Below, piece after piece: positions 1 through 10,822 of a DNA stretch of 60,743 bases (position 1 is the first letter of the stretch; each line of letters opens with the position of its first letter). The notes under the pieces were generated by a model. That model was not told the origin of the DNA. It saw nothing but the letters and a program-made list of their open reading frames with translations, and did not search any database. Both the position numbers and the translations under genes were made by a program. Location of the stretch: assembly GCA_002803225.1 (NCBI GenBank), contig NXFV01000918.1:1-60743 (forward strand), in the 5' to 3' direction. The stretch is from Gamarada debralockiae (Eukaryota > Ascomycota > Leotiomycetes > Helotiales > Hyphodiscaceae).

Positions 1-333
1 GAAGTGGTGCACGAATTCTGTCAATCCCTGGTGGGGTTGGACAATAACTGAAGTGGTCCGAGCTTCTTGCAGGCGCATCATTGGGCGCGAGTTCATTGAA
101 TTGACACAAGACAATGGGAACGAACCCTCACATAAGAAGAGCTCTTGCTGTAGCTTCTCATCCTCGGAATCACAAAACCTTTCCATCATAATCTACTGCA
201 ACTTGCGATAAATAATTGTTGACGTCTGCCTTGACCAACTAGACCGCTCTCGAATCGTTCACCTTCAACGAGCATTCGTATACCTTACCTTTCATACCCG
301 AACGATTTCGTGACGACAATAAAATCGGCAAAG
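1..333. other. 5' flank of the first gene, no gene seen
   Basis: No coding region or repeat is recognisable. The last ~100 bases presumably hold the promoter and leader of the following plus-strand gene. Confidence 0.4.
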
Positions 334-1681
334 ATGGATCAACTCTCTAGACTCAAAGACTCGGTCTTCGGATACTTCTCTTCCAAGCGCACGGAGTCTT
401 CACTGCCCGACCCCAAGCGCCGCCGAACAGTTGGTCCTGGAACTCCCTCAAAGGACCTTGCCAGAGAGCATGCCTACGAACCTATGTCCGAGCCTCGAGA
501 CGAGAGAGCACAAGCAGTTCTGTACCAGAAAATCAGTCTGAAGTACTTCTCACGTTCAGATACAAAGAACCCGTTGAAGAGAGGTCGTGAAGATGAGGCT
601 GAAGAGGAGGACGTGGAAACGAACTCGGATGAACCTGAAGAAGATGCCAGTAGCCTGGGCCCGGAGGACTCCCCTTCTCAGATTACGCCTAATTACGACA
701 ACGACGAAGAAGAAGATGAGGAGGAGAATGGTTCAGACGAAGACGGAGATAGAGGCGAAGAAGAGGACGAGTATGAGGAGGATGAGGTTGAATTGCCCCT
801 AGACGAAGAGGCTTCAGCTCGTGAGAAGGTCCAAGAATACCTGGCCAGACAAGCAGAGCTTGCGTTGAAGAGGGAAGCTATCGCGGAGGTCAAGCAACAG
901 GGGAATTGGCACAAGGATGAAGTTTTCCTCTTTGAGAGGCTGTCACTGCGCAGCTTTGAGGAACTTCTACCACAGGAGTGGCAGATCGATTTCAGAACTC
1001 TCCCCGAAGATCTCTTCAATGAGAATAAAGATAAGGTGCTTATTAACTACAACTGTTCACCAAGCTTCCATGGTAAGTTATTCAAGAAGGGCAATGTGTT
1101 CAAATGGCTAATGAATCATCCCAGGCGTCAAGGCTTTGCAACCCCTCTTGGTTCTTGGAATGCGCGTCAAGGAGCAATCCGGAAACGAAAAAGCTACCCA
1201 GTATATCGCGAAGGCGCTCAAGGACTACATCAAGTGGTCTGAAAATGATGGAGGTTACTTCAAGAAGCGCTTCCTCCCAGTCTTGACTGTTGTCACCGGC
1301 AAGCCCAACCAACCTACCGACCGAATCAGCAAAGCTATCACCGACCAAATGCAATTCCTTGCTCAGAAGCATCGCGATTTTCTCGTTCTCGCAGAACCTC
1401 GAACCAATGTGCTCGGTGAAGTTGAACTTTACAGGAGACAACCACCTCTTCTTTACGGCATCATCGTTGCTCAGACCATCGCCATCTTCGTCACTCTCGA
1501 CTCGTCCAATCCAGAAGCTAAACTTAGACACATCGCTCACTTTGACTTCAAGGAGCCGAAGATGGATGTCTGGAACGGTTTCGCATTGGCTATCATCTGC
1601 GTAGTGGCAAGAAACTACATGATGTCTATCAAGGACGAGTTTGAGGAGGACGATGAGTCTTGCTCTGATCCAGATGCATGA
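334..1681 (+). CDS. Acidic conserved fungal protein of unknown function
   Basis: Two exons, 334-1072 and 1125-1681, joined across a 52-nt intron (GTAAGT...CCCAG), give a 431-residue protein. I start at the ATG at 334 because the upstream extension would need a GTG start. Residues 1-40 are basic (a KRRR cluster suggests nuclear import). Residues ~90-160 are an extremely acidic Glu/Asp run. The second half is a folded-looking region with hydrophobic and aromatic patches, and the C-terminus is acidic again. The alternation of basic and acidic tracts is typical of nuclear or chromatin proteins, but that is only inference. I do not recognise a named domain. The downstream neighbour is on the opposite strand and convergent. 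Confidence 0.75.
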
Positions 1682-2164
1682 ACAGTCGCAGGAAATCTTA
1701 CTTGTGGGTTGCCTGAACATATATGAGAGGCTGCCTGAAATGGAAGGATGTTTCTCTGGGTGGGATATAGAGTTTCCTATTTTGCACATTGAATGCGGAT
1801 ATGGAGTGGAGCGGAGGACCTCTGCCTCACGGCGTTTCATTTGTTGTTGATCGGAATACCCCACGAGCAGCTCGAAGCGCTCAGCACATTTATGACAGTC
1901 TGTATGATACCATCTGAAATTCGATTTCCTTTCTCTCAAAACGCTCTATAGATTGAACGATCTATGTGCCCATCTCTCACACGCGCTAAACGATTCATTT
2001 TTCGACTGCTCGTGGCTGTCAATTGCACTTCACATTGTCCACCATATCCGAGGAACAATAACAAACTTTCCCCTACGATTGTTTTACAATCCTATCCATT
2101 TCACAAGTATCATACGGCCCGTTCCCATTCCCACAAGGCGCCCATCGAAATCCTCTATCCCAGG
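1682..2164. other. Convergent intergenic region
   Basis: Shared 3' flank of two convergent genes. No gene, repeat or RNA structure recognised. Confidence 0.4.
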
Positions 2165-2653
2165 CTAATCCTCCAAAGCACTCTTCTCCAACGCCTGAAC
2201 AGCATGATCTAACTCCCTAATCCTCTGCCCAATCCGTCTCTTAACCTCCTCCCCATCAGCCCCCTCTAACGCTTTATCATACATCTCCTTCAAATTATCC
2301 AACTCTTCCCTCGCAGCAGCCCTATCGTCCGCCGCATACACGGATTTCTTCTCCGTTTCCTCCGTTGCGATCTCGAATTCGTCGCGTGCGGTTGCGTATT
2401 GTTCTTGGATTTCTTCGATTAGGTCGTCGGCTGAGGTTTTGGATGCGTATGTGCGTGCTTGGGGTTTGTTTGGGAGGGGCGATGGAAGGAGGGAGAGAAG
2501 GAGCGAGGCTGGACGCAGGGTGACGCTTGACGTGGTGGAGGGGATGAGGACGGAGGGTGAGAGGAGGGGTCGTCGTGTGCTCATCCGGCGCAGACATTGT
2601 GCGCAGATGGGTGAGCGAGAAGCTCGAGCTGGTATGCGTGACAACGAGAACAT
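2165..2653 (-). CDS. Small mitochondrial coiled-coil protein, unknown function
   Basis: Single-exon gene of 162 residues. The first ~70 residues are rich in Arg, Ser and Leu and lack acidic residues, as in a mitochondrial presequence; a likely processing region lies around the RTYAS sequence near residue 68. The remainder is highly charged and alpha-helical with heptad-like spacing (Glu/Ala/Leu rich), so a short coiled coil is expected. I cannot match it to a named family. It is divergent from ALG3 with only ~180 bases between the start codons, so the two probably share a bidirectional promoter. Confidence 0.65.
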   Translation of the reverse strand: MFSLSRIPARASRSPICAQCLRRMSTRRPLLSPSVLIPSTTSSVTLRPASLLLSLLPSPLPNKPQARTYASKTSADDLIEEIQEQYATARDEFEIATEETEKKSVYAADDRAAAREELDNLKEMYDKALEGADGEEVKRRIGQRIRELDHAVQALEKSALED

Positions 2654-2834
2654 TTTGAAATTATAAACCGCGAGAACTGTTCACAAAAAGGAGCTTGGAT
2701 TTTGTGGAGAGCTTGATGACGATTCGGAAGCTCGCGCGCGGCGGCCGAAGCAGGGGTCTCGAAACTCCAAAGCTTCAGGACAGAGCTTCAGAAATTCCGC
2801 ACCAGCAATTGAACTTCTTGAACACAACAACAAA

Positions 2835-4255
2835 ATGGCCGACAAGCAAGAACCGCCCCGGTATGTTGCCCTCTATCGACAAGTAAAGAGTCTTGCTATG
2901 GGCGAGCATCCATTGTCGAAATATGTTCCTCCGTTGATACTTTTGGCGGACGCGCTCCTCACAAGCTTGATCATTTCGAAAGTTGCGTGTATGTTTCTCT
3001 CATACCTAGCTGATGGAGAAAATGAGCTGATTTGAATTGGGTTAGATACGGAGATCGATTGGAAAGCATACATGGAGCAGATCGAGCAGTATGTGAATGG
3101 AGAGCGCGATTATACAAAGATCAAGGGAGGAACGGGACCTTTGGTCTATCCAGCTGCGCATGTCTATACCTATTGGGTTTTATACCATATCACGGATAAG
3201 GGGAAGAATATTCTGCTGGCGCAGCGGATATTTGGGGTGTTATATTTAGGGACTTTGGGGATTGTTATGTCGTGTTATAGAAGAGCCAAAGTATGGAATC
3301 TTGGGAAAGCTCCAAATCAGAGATTAAATGGCTGACTCAATGTTCTTTTGGATAGGCTCCTCTATACCTATTCCCCATGCTCATCCTATCGAAGCGGCTT
3401 CACAGCATCTTCGTCCTCCGCCTCTTCAATGATTGTTTCGCTGTCTTCTTCATGTGGTGCGCTATATACGTCTGCCAGCGTCGCCTTTGGACACTTAGCA
3501 GTTTGGCATACAGCTGGGGAGTGGGAATCAAGATGTCTCTGCTTCTAGCTCTCCCAGCTTTAGGGGTCATTCTCTTCCTATCCCGAGGTGTCGGGGCGAG
3601 TATCAAGCAGGCTTGGTTAATGGGTCAACTGCAGGTTATCATTGCGTTCCCCTTCCTACAAGCTGGCCCAATACTTTATCTCAGCAGAGCGTTTGAGTTC
3701 TCTCGACAATTCCTCTACAAATGGACTGTCAACTGGAGGTTTGTGGGCGAGGAAGTGTTCCTGAGTAAGGAGTTTTCGATGGCGTTGTTAGTAGGGCATA
3801 TCAGTACTTTGATACTGTTTATCACAACGAGATGGATACGACCAGCGGAGAAGCCAATCACGAACCTGATTTGGACTGCACTGGACTTCAAAGAGCCTCT
3901 TGGGAAGATGCAACATGCAGTTTCTATTCGGATCTCGCCGAACTACATCCTTACCACGATCCTAACCGCTATTACTATCGGTATGCTGTTTGCTCGGTCC
4001 TTGCACTACCAATTCTATGCCTATATTGCTTGGGCGACCCCGTTTCTTCTCTGGAGGAGTGGTATACATCCCATTCTTCAGTATGGCTTATGGGCGGCGC
4101 AGGAATGGGCTTGGAATGTGTATCCGAGTACTGATATCAGCTCGATGGTAGTGGTTGGTAGCTTGTTTGTGACTGTTGCGAGTGTTTGGTGGGGTACGAG
4201 GAAGGACTTTGTTGTTCCCAAGGGAGATGGTACGGCGAGCAAGAAGATGAGGTGA
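2835..4255 (+). CDS. ALG3: Dol-P-Man:Man5GlcNAc2-PP-Dol alpha-1,3-mannosyltransferase
   Basis: Exons 2835-2988, 3046-3290 and 3356-4255 join in frame to a 432-residue polytopic membrane protein, matching the family's usual ~430-460 residues. ALG3 adds the first dolichol-phosphate-mannose-dependent mannose to Man5GlcNAc2-PP-dolichol in the ER lumen. The diagnostic early luminal region is present: [10 protein letters not shown] followed by GTGPLVYPA. Many hydrophobic helices follow, with the conserved HYQFY and [10 protein letters not shown] segments near the C-terminus. The C-terminus is lysine-rich (SKKMR), as expected of an ER retrieval signal. Introns are 57 and 65 nt. The EIF1AD-like gene is convergent; the two stop codons lie about 170 bases apart. 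Confidence 0.95.
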
Positions 4256-4428
4256 TCTTGATCTTGTCCGCGATTTCAATCTTCGATCTATCATTCGATC
4301 TGTGGCAGCTCGACTTATCAAGATCTGATCTATGGAGTCGATCTCCAGAACTCGCGTGGACTTCGACGACTAGGAGGCTGGATCTGTTTCGGTTTGATCT
4401 GCGGGAGTCTGGTCTCGTGAGAATTGAC

Positions 4429-4900
4429 CTAATCCTCATCCTCCGAGTCAGATGGAGGCATCTTTCCGACTGTCGATTCTTCCTCGTCCGAGTCTTCAGG
4501 GTATGCGGAGGATTTCGCAAACTCCTTGGGCCTAAACACAAATATTGATCAGCAACGAGATCTCTCGTAGCGGTCCTTCGAAAGCTTACCAATACGACTC
4601 CTTCCTCCAAACATGTTCATCGCGAACGACATTTATGATCTCTCCATTGATCTTGTTCTGCCTTACCTCCGCCTCCTTGGTATCAATCAGGACATATCCT
4701 CCACGCTTAATCCAAATCGTGTTTCGAAATCGGGAGGGAAGTTCGACGAGGATGGTCTTCTGATCTGGCAAAGAACATGTGTACAGGCTGTTTCCTTCAG
4801 CTTTGATGACGCGAGCAATTGACTGTGTAGCGGTCAAAGCTGATGGCGGGGTAGAAGTTTCTTCTGCAGCCGCGAATACGTTTCGCTTTGGTCGAGTCAT
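4429..4900 (-). CDS. EIF1AD-like S1/eIF1A-type RNA-binding protein
   Basis: Exons 4900-4590 and 4531-4429 (minus strand, intron 4589-4532) give 137 residues. The core has the eIF1A-like OB-fold (S1-IF1 type) with NTIWIKRGGYVLID, the strand signature of the EIF1AD family, followed by an acidic tail (DSDEEE...SDSEDED) typical of EIF1AD. I use the internal ATG giving MTRPKRNV because it aligns with the family N-terminus; an in-frame extension runs upstream to 5008 but looks like leader. In animals the family is nuclear and linked to late ribosome assembly and stress; the role here is inferred from the family. The name rests on the IWIKRG motif and the acidic tail. Confidence 0.85.
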
Positions 4901-5565
4901 GGTTGGAAATTGAGAATAGCTTGCTGCTGAAAGTCTTGCGAGAGATGCTTGGTAAGAAGACCGGATGTCGAGGTCGCTATTCAAGAAGAGCTCCTCGACT
5001 TTCCCCAATTCACCTGAGGTTTAGTTTCAATCAAAATGTCCACAAATATTTTTCTTTTTTCAAGGGTTGGGAGCTAGGCCAATAGTTTATCCATCCGGGT
5101 GAAGCAGGTCTTCCGAGATCCCCTCCATTAGCCGAAGGATCGAGCTATGAAAATCATCCACTTTTGATTTTTAAGCAACAGTTAGCACTTTACCATGCAA
5201 TAGAATTCCAGACCTCAAGGTGCTCTAGCAAAAACCTTTCTGCAGGTCGCATCTATCGTCCTACATGATCATCAACTCCACAGTTCACGGACCACATATT
5301 TCCGCAGGCTCTTTCAGGGTCCATTCCTATTGATCCATGAGGCCAAAAATTGACCGAGCATGCGCCGGTCTTTTCTGAACCTGACTCTTCAAATATCTGG
5401 CGCTTCCATATCGCACCTGTTGTGCTACATTTTACTTTACATTTGTTGTGGTCTCTCACATTTCCCTAAAAGTTATCATCCTTCCGCCATATCTTTATTC
5501 TCTCCTGCATGCTGTTCAAACTGAATTGAGAGACAGAGTTGCCATTTTGTGCAGTCCCGCCCATT
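4901..5565. other. Divergent intergenic region (EIF1AD-like / MFS transporter)
   Basis: 665 bases between divergent start codons. There is a pyrimidine-rich stretch near 5460-5510 just upstream of the MFS gene. No further gene or repeat recognised. Confidence 0.4.
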
Positions 5566-7247
5566 ATGACCTCTCACGTGTTCGGTGCCTTTATCGACGT
5601 CGAGTCGTCTCCAAGCTCAAGCCACCCAGAAGCTGATACGATTCCAATTGCTCCTCAGAAAGTCTTCGAGCGAACCTATCATTCCGTCCCGCTTCCCCAA
5701 GGACCAAATGCGATCGAGCTCGACAACCTACAATGGGGCTCAAAACTTAATGGTCCTCGAGGAGAGTCTGGGTATATCACACCATCTGGTACTCAGACTC
5801 CGATGGTGACAGATCTCGAAATGAGCAGGCCAACGACTCCACATGAAAATGAGCAAGATGGCGTGGACACTATGCAGAGTTTCTCAAACCCTCCGATGAA
5901 CAGATTCAGAATGTTATCTGTCTGTTTGTTAAACTTTGGAAATGGCCTGAGCGATTCTGCTCCTGGTGCTCTGATTCCTTACATCGAAAAGTCTGTATCC
6001 CAAAATTACCTTCGGCGTAATGGTTGCTTACGATTCTTTCTAGAAATTATAACATTGGCTACGGTATTGTCTCTCTCATTTTCGTCACCAACGCCATTGG
6101 CTTTATCCTAGCAGCCTTTTTCGTCGACGCACTGCGAGCGCGCTTTGGAAGAGCCAGAACACTTATGGTTGCCCAATGTCTCATGCTCACCGGATATGTA
6201 ATGATCGTTTGTGCACCGCCATTTCCAGTTGTGGTATTATCTTTTTTCTTCCTCGGACTTGGTATGGCCATCAACCTGGCCATGGGGAATGTCTTTGCGG
6301 CCAACTTGCATAATGGAACAACAATGCTGGGATCGATGCACGGATCCTATGGGGTTGGAGGTACTATGTAAGTATAACTCAGCAGATTCATATGTAACTC
6401 GGAATGGCTGGTGTGAAAGCTAACTCGCATGCCTTCTAGTGGTCCTCTGATAGCGACTGCGATGGTAACAACGGGCGGCCTACTCTGGAGCCGTTACTAC
6501 CTTCTCACTCTATCCGTTGCGATCTTCAATCTAGTGTTCGCTGGCTGGTCATTCTGGCACTACGAAGCTGAATCGGGACAGACTTTGTTGACTACAGTCC
6601 AAAGGACTGCATTCCCAACTCAAAGTTCGAATGGTCAAAACCAGATCAAGGAACCAGGCCAACTGGCAAGTATGCTCAAGGCTTTCAAGTCGAAGACGGT
6701 TATTCTTGGGGCTCTTTTCATTTTCGCCTATCAAGGAGCCGAAGTATCCATTTCGGGATGGGTTATTTCATTTCTTATCAAAACTCGCCATGGAAATCCT
6801 TCAGCTGTCGGATACGTGACGTCTGGATTCTGGGGTGGGATTACACTTGGACGATTCCTCCTCTCTCACCCGGCCCACAGAATTGGTGAAAAGCTCTTCG
6901 TCTATGGCATGGTTATTGGCGCCGTTGTATTCGAATTGCTGGTTTGGAAGGTTCCAAATGTTATTGGAGACGCTGTGGCCGTTGCCATTGTTGGACTCTT
7001 GCTGGGACCTGTGTATCCTTGCGCTACTGTCATCTTCTCAAGAGCTATTGGACGAAAGGACCAGGTGAGCAGCTTGAGTGTTATCTCTGCTTTTGGAAGC
7101 AGCGGTGGAGCGGTTGCTCCCTTTACCACTGGTATCCTTGCTCAAGCTGCAGGAACGTTTGTTTTGCATCCTATTGCTATTGGATTGTTTGCAGTGATGT
7201 TGGTCTGCTGGTATGGATTGCCGAATGTCAGGAAGAGGACTGATTAA
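5566..7247 (+). CDS. MFS transporter, BSC6-like
   Basis: Exons 5566-5990, 6044-6367 and 6440-7247 give 518 residues. The N-terminal ~115 residues are cytosolic, Ser/Pro/Thr rich (TPSGTQTPMVTDLE, RPTTPHEN) and look like a phosphorylated tail. About 11-12 hydrophobic segments follow, with MFS signatures: NFGNGLSDSAPGALIPYIEK in helix 1, the loop DALRARFGRAR (motif A), and a glycine-rich GSMHGSYGVGG. The pattern resembles the yeast BSC6 / fucose-permease-like branch of fungal MFS proteins; the substrate cannot be told from sequence. The first intron uses an unusual GTCTGT donor, but the join restores the conserved YIEKNYNIGYGIVSLIF helix, so I accept it. Confidence 0.88.
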
Positions 7248-8052
7248 ACGGCACAATACGAATGAACGCCAAATGAGTGGTGGTAAGGGTGGCATGTAGG
7301 GACTATTAATGGAGGATGTAATGTTGGAATATCTCACTCTTTCTAAGCACTTTAGCGGAGGTACCAAGGCGTTTTCTACAGTCACGATCAACGTCGGAAC
7401 ATGGCTGATGGAGTTTGCGGCGGTACCATGGCGGCAAAGATACTCTTTGACGTTAGGACATGGGCTTTTCCAAAGTTTGCTTTCTAGTTTTGATATTGAC
7501 ATCTTGGGGTTTTCTGGAAGTGCTGTGGCGTTCTGTCAAGACGTTGGGACATAGATAGGGAGCTGTGGAGGTACCATGGCATCGAATATGATATTAGGAC
7601 ATGGGCATATTTAATGAATACAATTGTACAATTATTTGGGGTCTGATAATATCCATTGATTCAAGTATCAACTTTCGTCAGGGACTTGAGTTAACATGTG
7701 ATTCGTGCACGAGTGATGAATTCTTGATGAGTCTTGCTGAAAGGAAATACTGCGATTATCGTCCGATAACGGGAACGTAAGCTAATCCCAGGGCCGCATT
7801 CTCATTCGTCTGCTCGACATTTCTTTGTTGATAGGCATGAGAGAACCCAGGTAAGGGACACAAAAGGGTTCCCCCGGATGTGGGGAAGGCGAACCGAGGC
7901 TGACACGGACCGGTTCGGTTTGAGAAGGCTCACGATTCGTGAAATAACATCCTACTTTTAGCGCAATCTCGAGTCCTATATCTTCCTGTCCTTCCGAATA
8001 AATTTCTCCTTTTATAACCTTTCTACCTCTATCCCCTTTGAAATACAAGAAA
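7248..8052. other. Intergenic region with a short imperfect repeat
   Basis: No gene. It contains the imperfect repeat listed separately (7361-7610) and, just before the next start codon, a CT-rich leader (8000-8040). Confidence 0.4.
7361..7610. repeat. Imperfect repeat, GGTACCATGGC / AGGACATGGGC units
   Basis: Two related blocks, about 7361-7470 and 7525-7610, share the order GGCGTT...GACGTTGGGACAT...GGAGGTACCATGGC...ATATTAGGACATGGGC with small differences. Within each block the GGTACCAWGGC and ACGTYRGRACATGG half-units also echo one another. No coding potential is evident. It looks like a local duplication of 3'-flanking sequence. Confidence 0.5.
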
Positions 8053-9525
8053 ATGGCTTCAATTGCCAAGGCATTACGGCCTGTGGTCCAAAGGGCGACT
8101 TCAACAGCTCGGCCATCCCTCAGAGCTGTACGACCTACGAGGATATACCAACAGTATGCCACCTCTCAATCCAAAGCAGGAATGACAATTGACAGTGCCA
8201 TACAGTGCACGTCCTCTATCCGCCACAGCGAGCCTCCGCAACGAACTAGTAGATATCAGCGACGTCCCACCGACACCCATAACCCACCTGTCCGAAATCG
8301 AAGCTGCAATGGCCGATTCCGTCTCCAAATTCGCAAACGACAACATCGCACCCAAGGTCCGCGAGATGGACGAGAACGAAGCCATGGATCCCACAATCGT
8401 AGAGCAGCTATTCGAACAGGGGCTTATGGGCGTGGAGATCCCGGAGGAGTACGGTGGTGCGGGGATGAACTTCACGGCTGCTATTGTGGGCATTGAGGAG
8501 CTTGCGAGAGTCGATCCCAGCGTTAGTGTTATGGTGGATGTGCACAATACGCTGGTAAATACGGCGATTATTAAGTATGCCAGTACGGAGTTGAAGAAGA
8601 AGTGGTTGCCGAGATTGGCTACGAATACCGTTGGTAAGAGCTCCTTTCTACATGATGAAGTGGTTTGGCTGATGGTTTAGGATCTTTCTGTCTCTCCGAG
8701 CCAATTTCTGGATCCGATGCCTTTGCCCTCGCCACCAAAGCCGTCAAGACCGACTCCGGATACAAGATCACAGGAAGTAAGATGTGGATCACCAACTCCA
8801 TGGAAGCTGATTTCTTCATCGTCTTCGCAAACTTGAATCCCGAGGCAGGCTACAAAGGAATCACAGCATTTGTTGTCGAGAAAGGCATGAAGGGCTTCTC
8901 AATAGCGAAGAAGGAGAAAAAGCTTGGTATTAAGGCCAGCAGCACGTGCGTGCTTAACTTCGACGATGTTGAGGTCCCGAAGGAGAATTTGCTGGGTCAG
9001 GAAGGCCAGGGATACAAATACGCTATCTCGCTTTTGAATGAGGGCCGTATCGGAATTGCTGCTCAGATGACTGGTCTTGCGCTTGGTGCTTTCGAGAATG
9101 CTGTTAAGTAAGCTTGATCACAAATCAGATATTCGATCCTTGCTGACTTATGATTCAGGTATGTCTGGAACGATCGAAAGCAATTTGGCCAGCTTGTTGG
9201 TGATTTTCAGGGCATGCAACTCCAAATTGCACAGGCTTACACGGAGCTTGCCGCAGCAAGAGCGCTGGTTTACAATGCGGCGAGGAAGAAGGAGGCTGGG
9301 CAGGACTTTGTTCAGGATGCTGCTATGGCAAAGCTTTACGCTTCGCAGGTTGCGCAACGAGTTAGCGGGCTTGGTATTGAGCTTATGGGTGGTATGGGCT
9401 TCGTGAGAGAGGGCATTGCGGAGAAGATGTGGAGAGATAGCAAGATTGGGGCTATTTATGAAGGCACGAGCAACATTCAGTTGACGACTATTGCTAAGTT
9501 GCTCAAGGCTCAGTATACGACATGA
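8053..9525 (+). CDS. Mitochondrial short/branched-chain acyl-CoA dehydrogenase
   Basis: Exons 8053-8153, 8206-8633, 8681-9107 and 9159-9525 sum to 440 residues with every junction in frame. The first ~40 residues are a presequence rich in Arg, Ala and Ser. The body has the complete acyl-CoA dehydrogenase fold: N-terminal helical domain (FEQGLMGVEIPEEYGGAG), the FAD-binding beta-domain (CLSEPISGSDAFA; KMWITNS), and the C-terminal helical domain with YEGTSNIQLTTIAK. The Glu of YEGTSN is the catalytic base position of this enzyme class. It resembles the SBCAD (ACADSB) subgroup, which oxidises 2-methylbutyryl-CoA and isobutyryl-CoA in isoleucine/valine breakdown, using FAD and passing electrons to ETF. 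Subgroup assignment is from overall resemblance only. Confidence 0.93.
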
Positions 9526-10822
9526 GGGTAAGAGGTTGATTGACGTAATTATTACCAAGAGTGGACAATAGATTTGAGTAAGTGAAAGTTGATCTGGCAG
9601 TTGTGATGGATTGCTTGGGTTGGGCTTAGACAAAGGAGGCGAATTTAGAGAAAGCATTCAGCGCCTGGGAGATCGGTGATTGAGCGAGCTAATGACTGTA
9701 TGTGCCGTCCAGACTTGCGTTTCTCTTGTGGTAGACCTCTTTTCAAGCTGGATTTGGAACGTATTGCAGGACTTGTGTAATGTGAGCTGTGTAGGTTGAG
9801 CCCCTTTAACATGTGAACCTCGACGATACGGGATAAAATACGAGAACGAGCTTCAAGAGGCCAGCTGAAATAAAGTTTGCAATTGCAGAAAATAGTCCTC
9901 CAAGAAACATGTTTGACAACAAGATGAAAGGATAGCGTAAGAGAGGTATATCTATAACATACCTAATATAATATAAGGCGTGATAATGAAACGGCCACCA
10001 ATATCCAACATCTTCTTCCAGAGACCCCCACCTGCAATTTTGATGGAAATTCAGATCAACAGCTGTGATGATGACATATTGAGGATATGCTTCCATATTT
10101 TCCCTTTCAAGCCAGCTAGCTATGAAATGCAACAAACCTCCAACAAAGAAGAACTTTCGTAGTATCACAGAGCGACAGATGATAGGGTTCTCGAATCGTC
10201 AATGACGATGTTGGTTTTTACTGACTGGAGGACGTGCACTGACTTCGGAAGCCTGCATGGTGGACTGTGGAGGCAACGAATCAAGATCTCCCCTTCTCTA
10301 TGGAATCAGAACAACAAGAAGCCCCAAGGACTCCCGCCAGGACTCTCGAAATTCTGCCCAACTTCCTGACAATAGCCAGCCCTAACTCTTGATGAGCCCA
10401 AAATCTTTGGAATTATATTCCTACTTTTGCTCCATCCCATGCATGACCTTCGCCTCTGCGTCATAATTGCCCCATCTCCTTAGGACCGCCTCTTTCTCCA
10501 GCGTGGCTGAGTGTTTAGGGTCAGCGCCATCACGTGTGGTATGTTTGCAGCCCGAAACTTTCCAAATCAAAAAAGATTCCATTTCGAAACGAAATACGAG
10601 TGATCATCGACGAGCTCCGTATCGCATCTACACTCCCTATGTGTAACTGATCTTATGCTCAGTGCACCCTACAATTCTGCCAAGGTTTTCGAGGCAAACC
10701 AGAATCACAACCCATCGCGAGCCGACCCCACTTGAACGAAGAACCCAACTCAGAGGGACCTCTCCCACCTCGACACGAACCACAACTCCCCGCGTGTTGA
10801 GACGCGCTGAACCACAGCAATC
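9526..10822. other. Intergenic region upstream of PKC1
   Basis: About 1.3 kb without a convincing gene. A CACGTG motif (near 10530) lies in the presumed PKC1 upstream region and could bind a bHLH factor. A 120-codon minus-strand frame at 9806-10168 was examined and rejected. Confidence 0.4.

Noticed and set aside
693..1019. 108-codon minus-strand frame rich in Ser
   Set aside because: It is the complement of the acidic Glu/Asp-coding run of the first gene; Ser codons are the shadow of GAA/GAG codons.
9806..10168. 120-codon minus-strand frame with hydrophobic stretches
   Set aside because: No homology pattern, no splice partners, aromatic- and hydrophobic-rich composition typical of AT-rich random frames. 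A real small membrane protein is not excluded but not supported.
10100..10168. Possible exon linking the rejected membrane frame to PKC1
   Set aside because: Opposite strand and no compatible splice sites.
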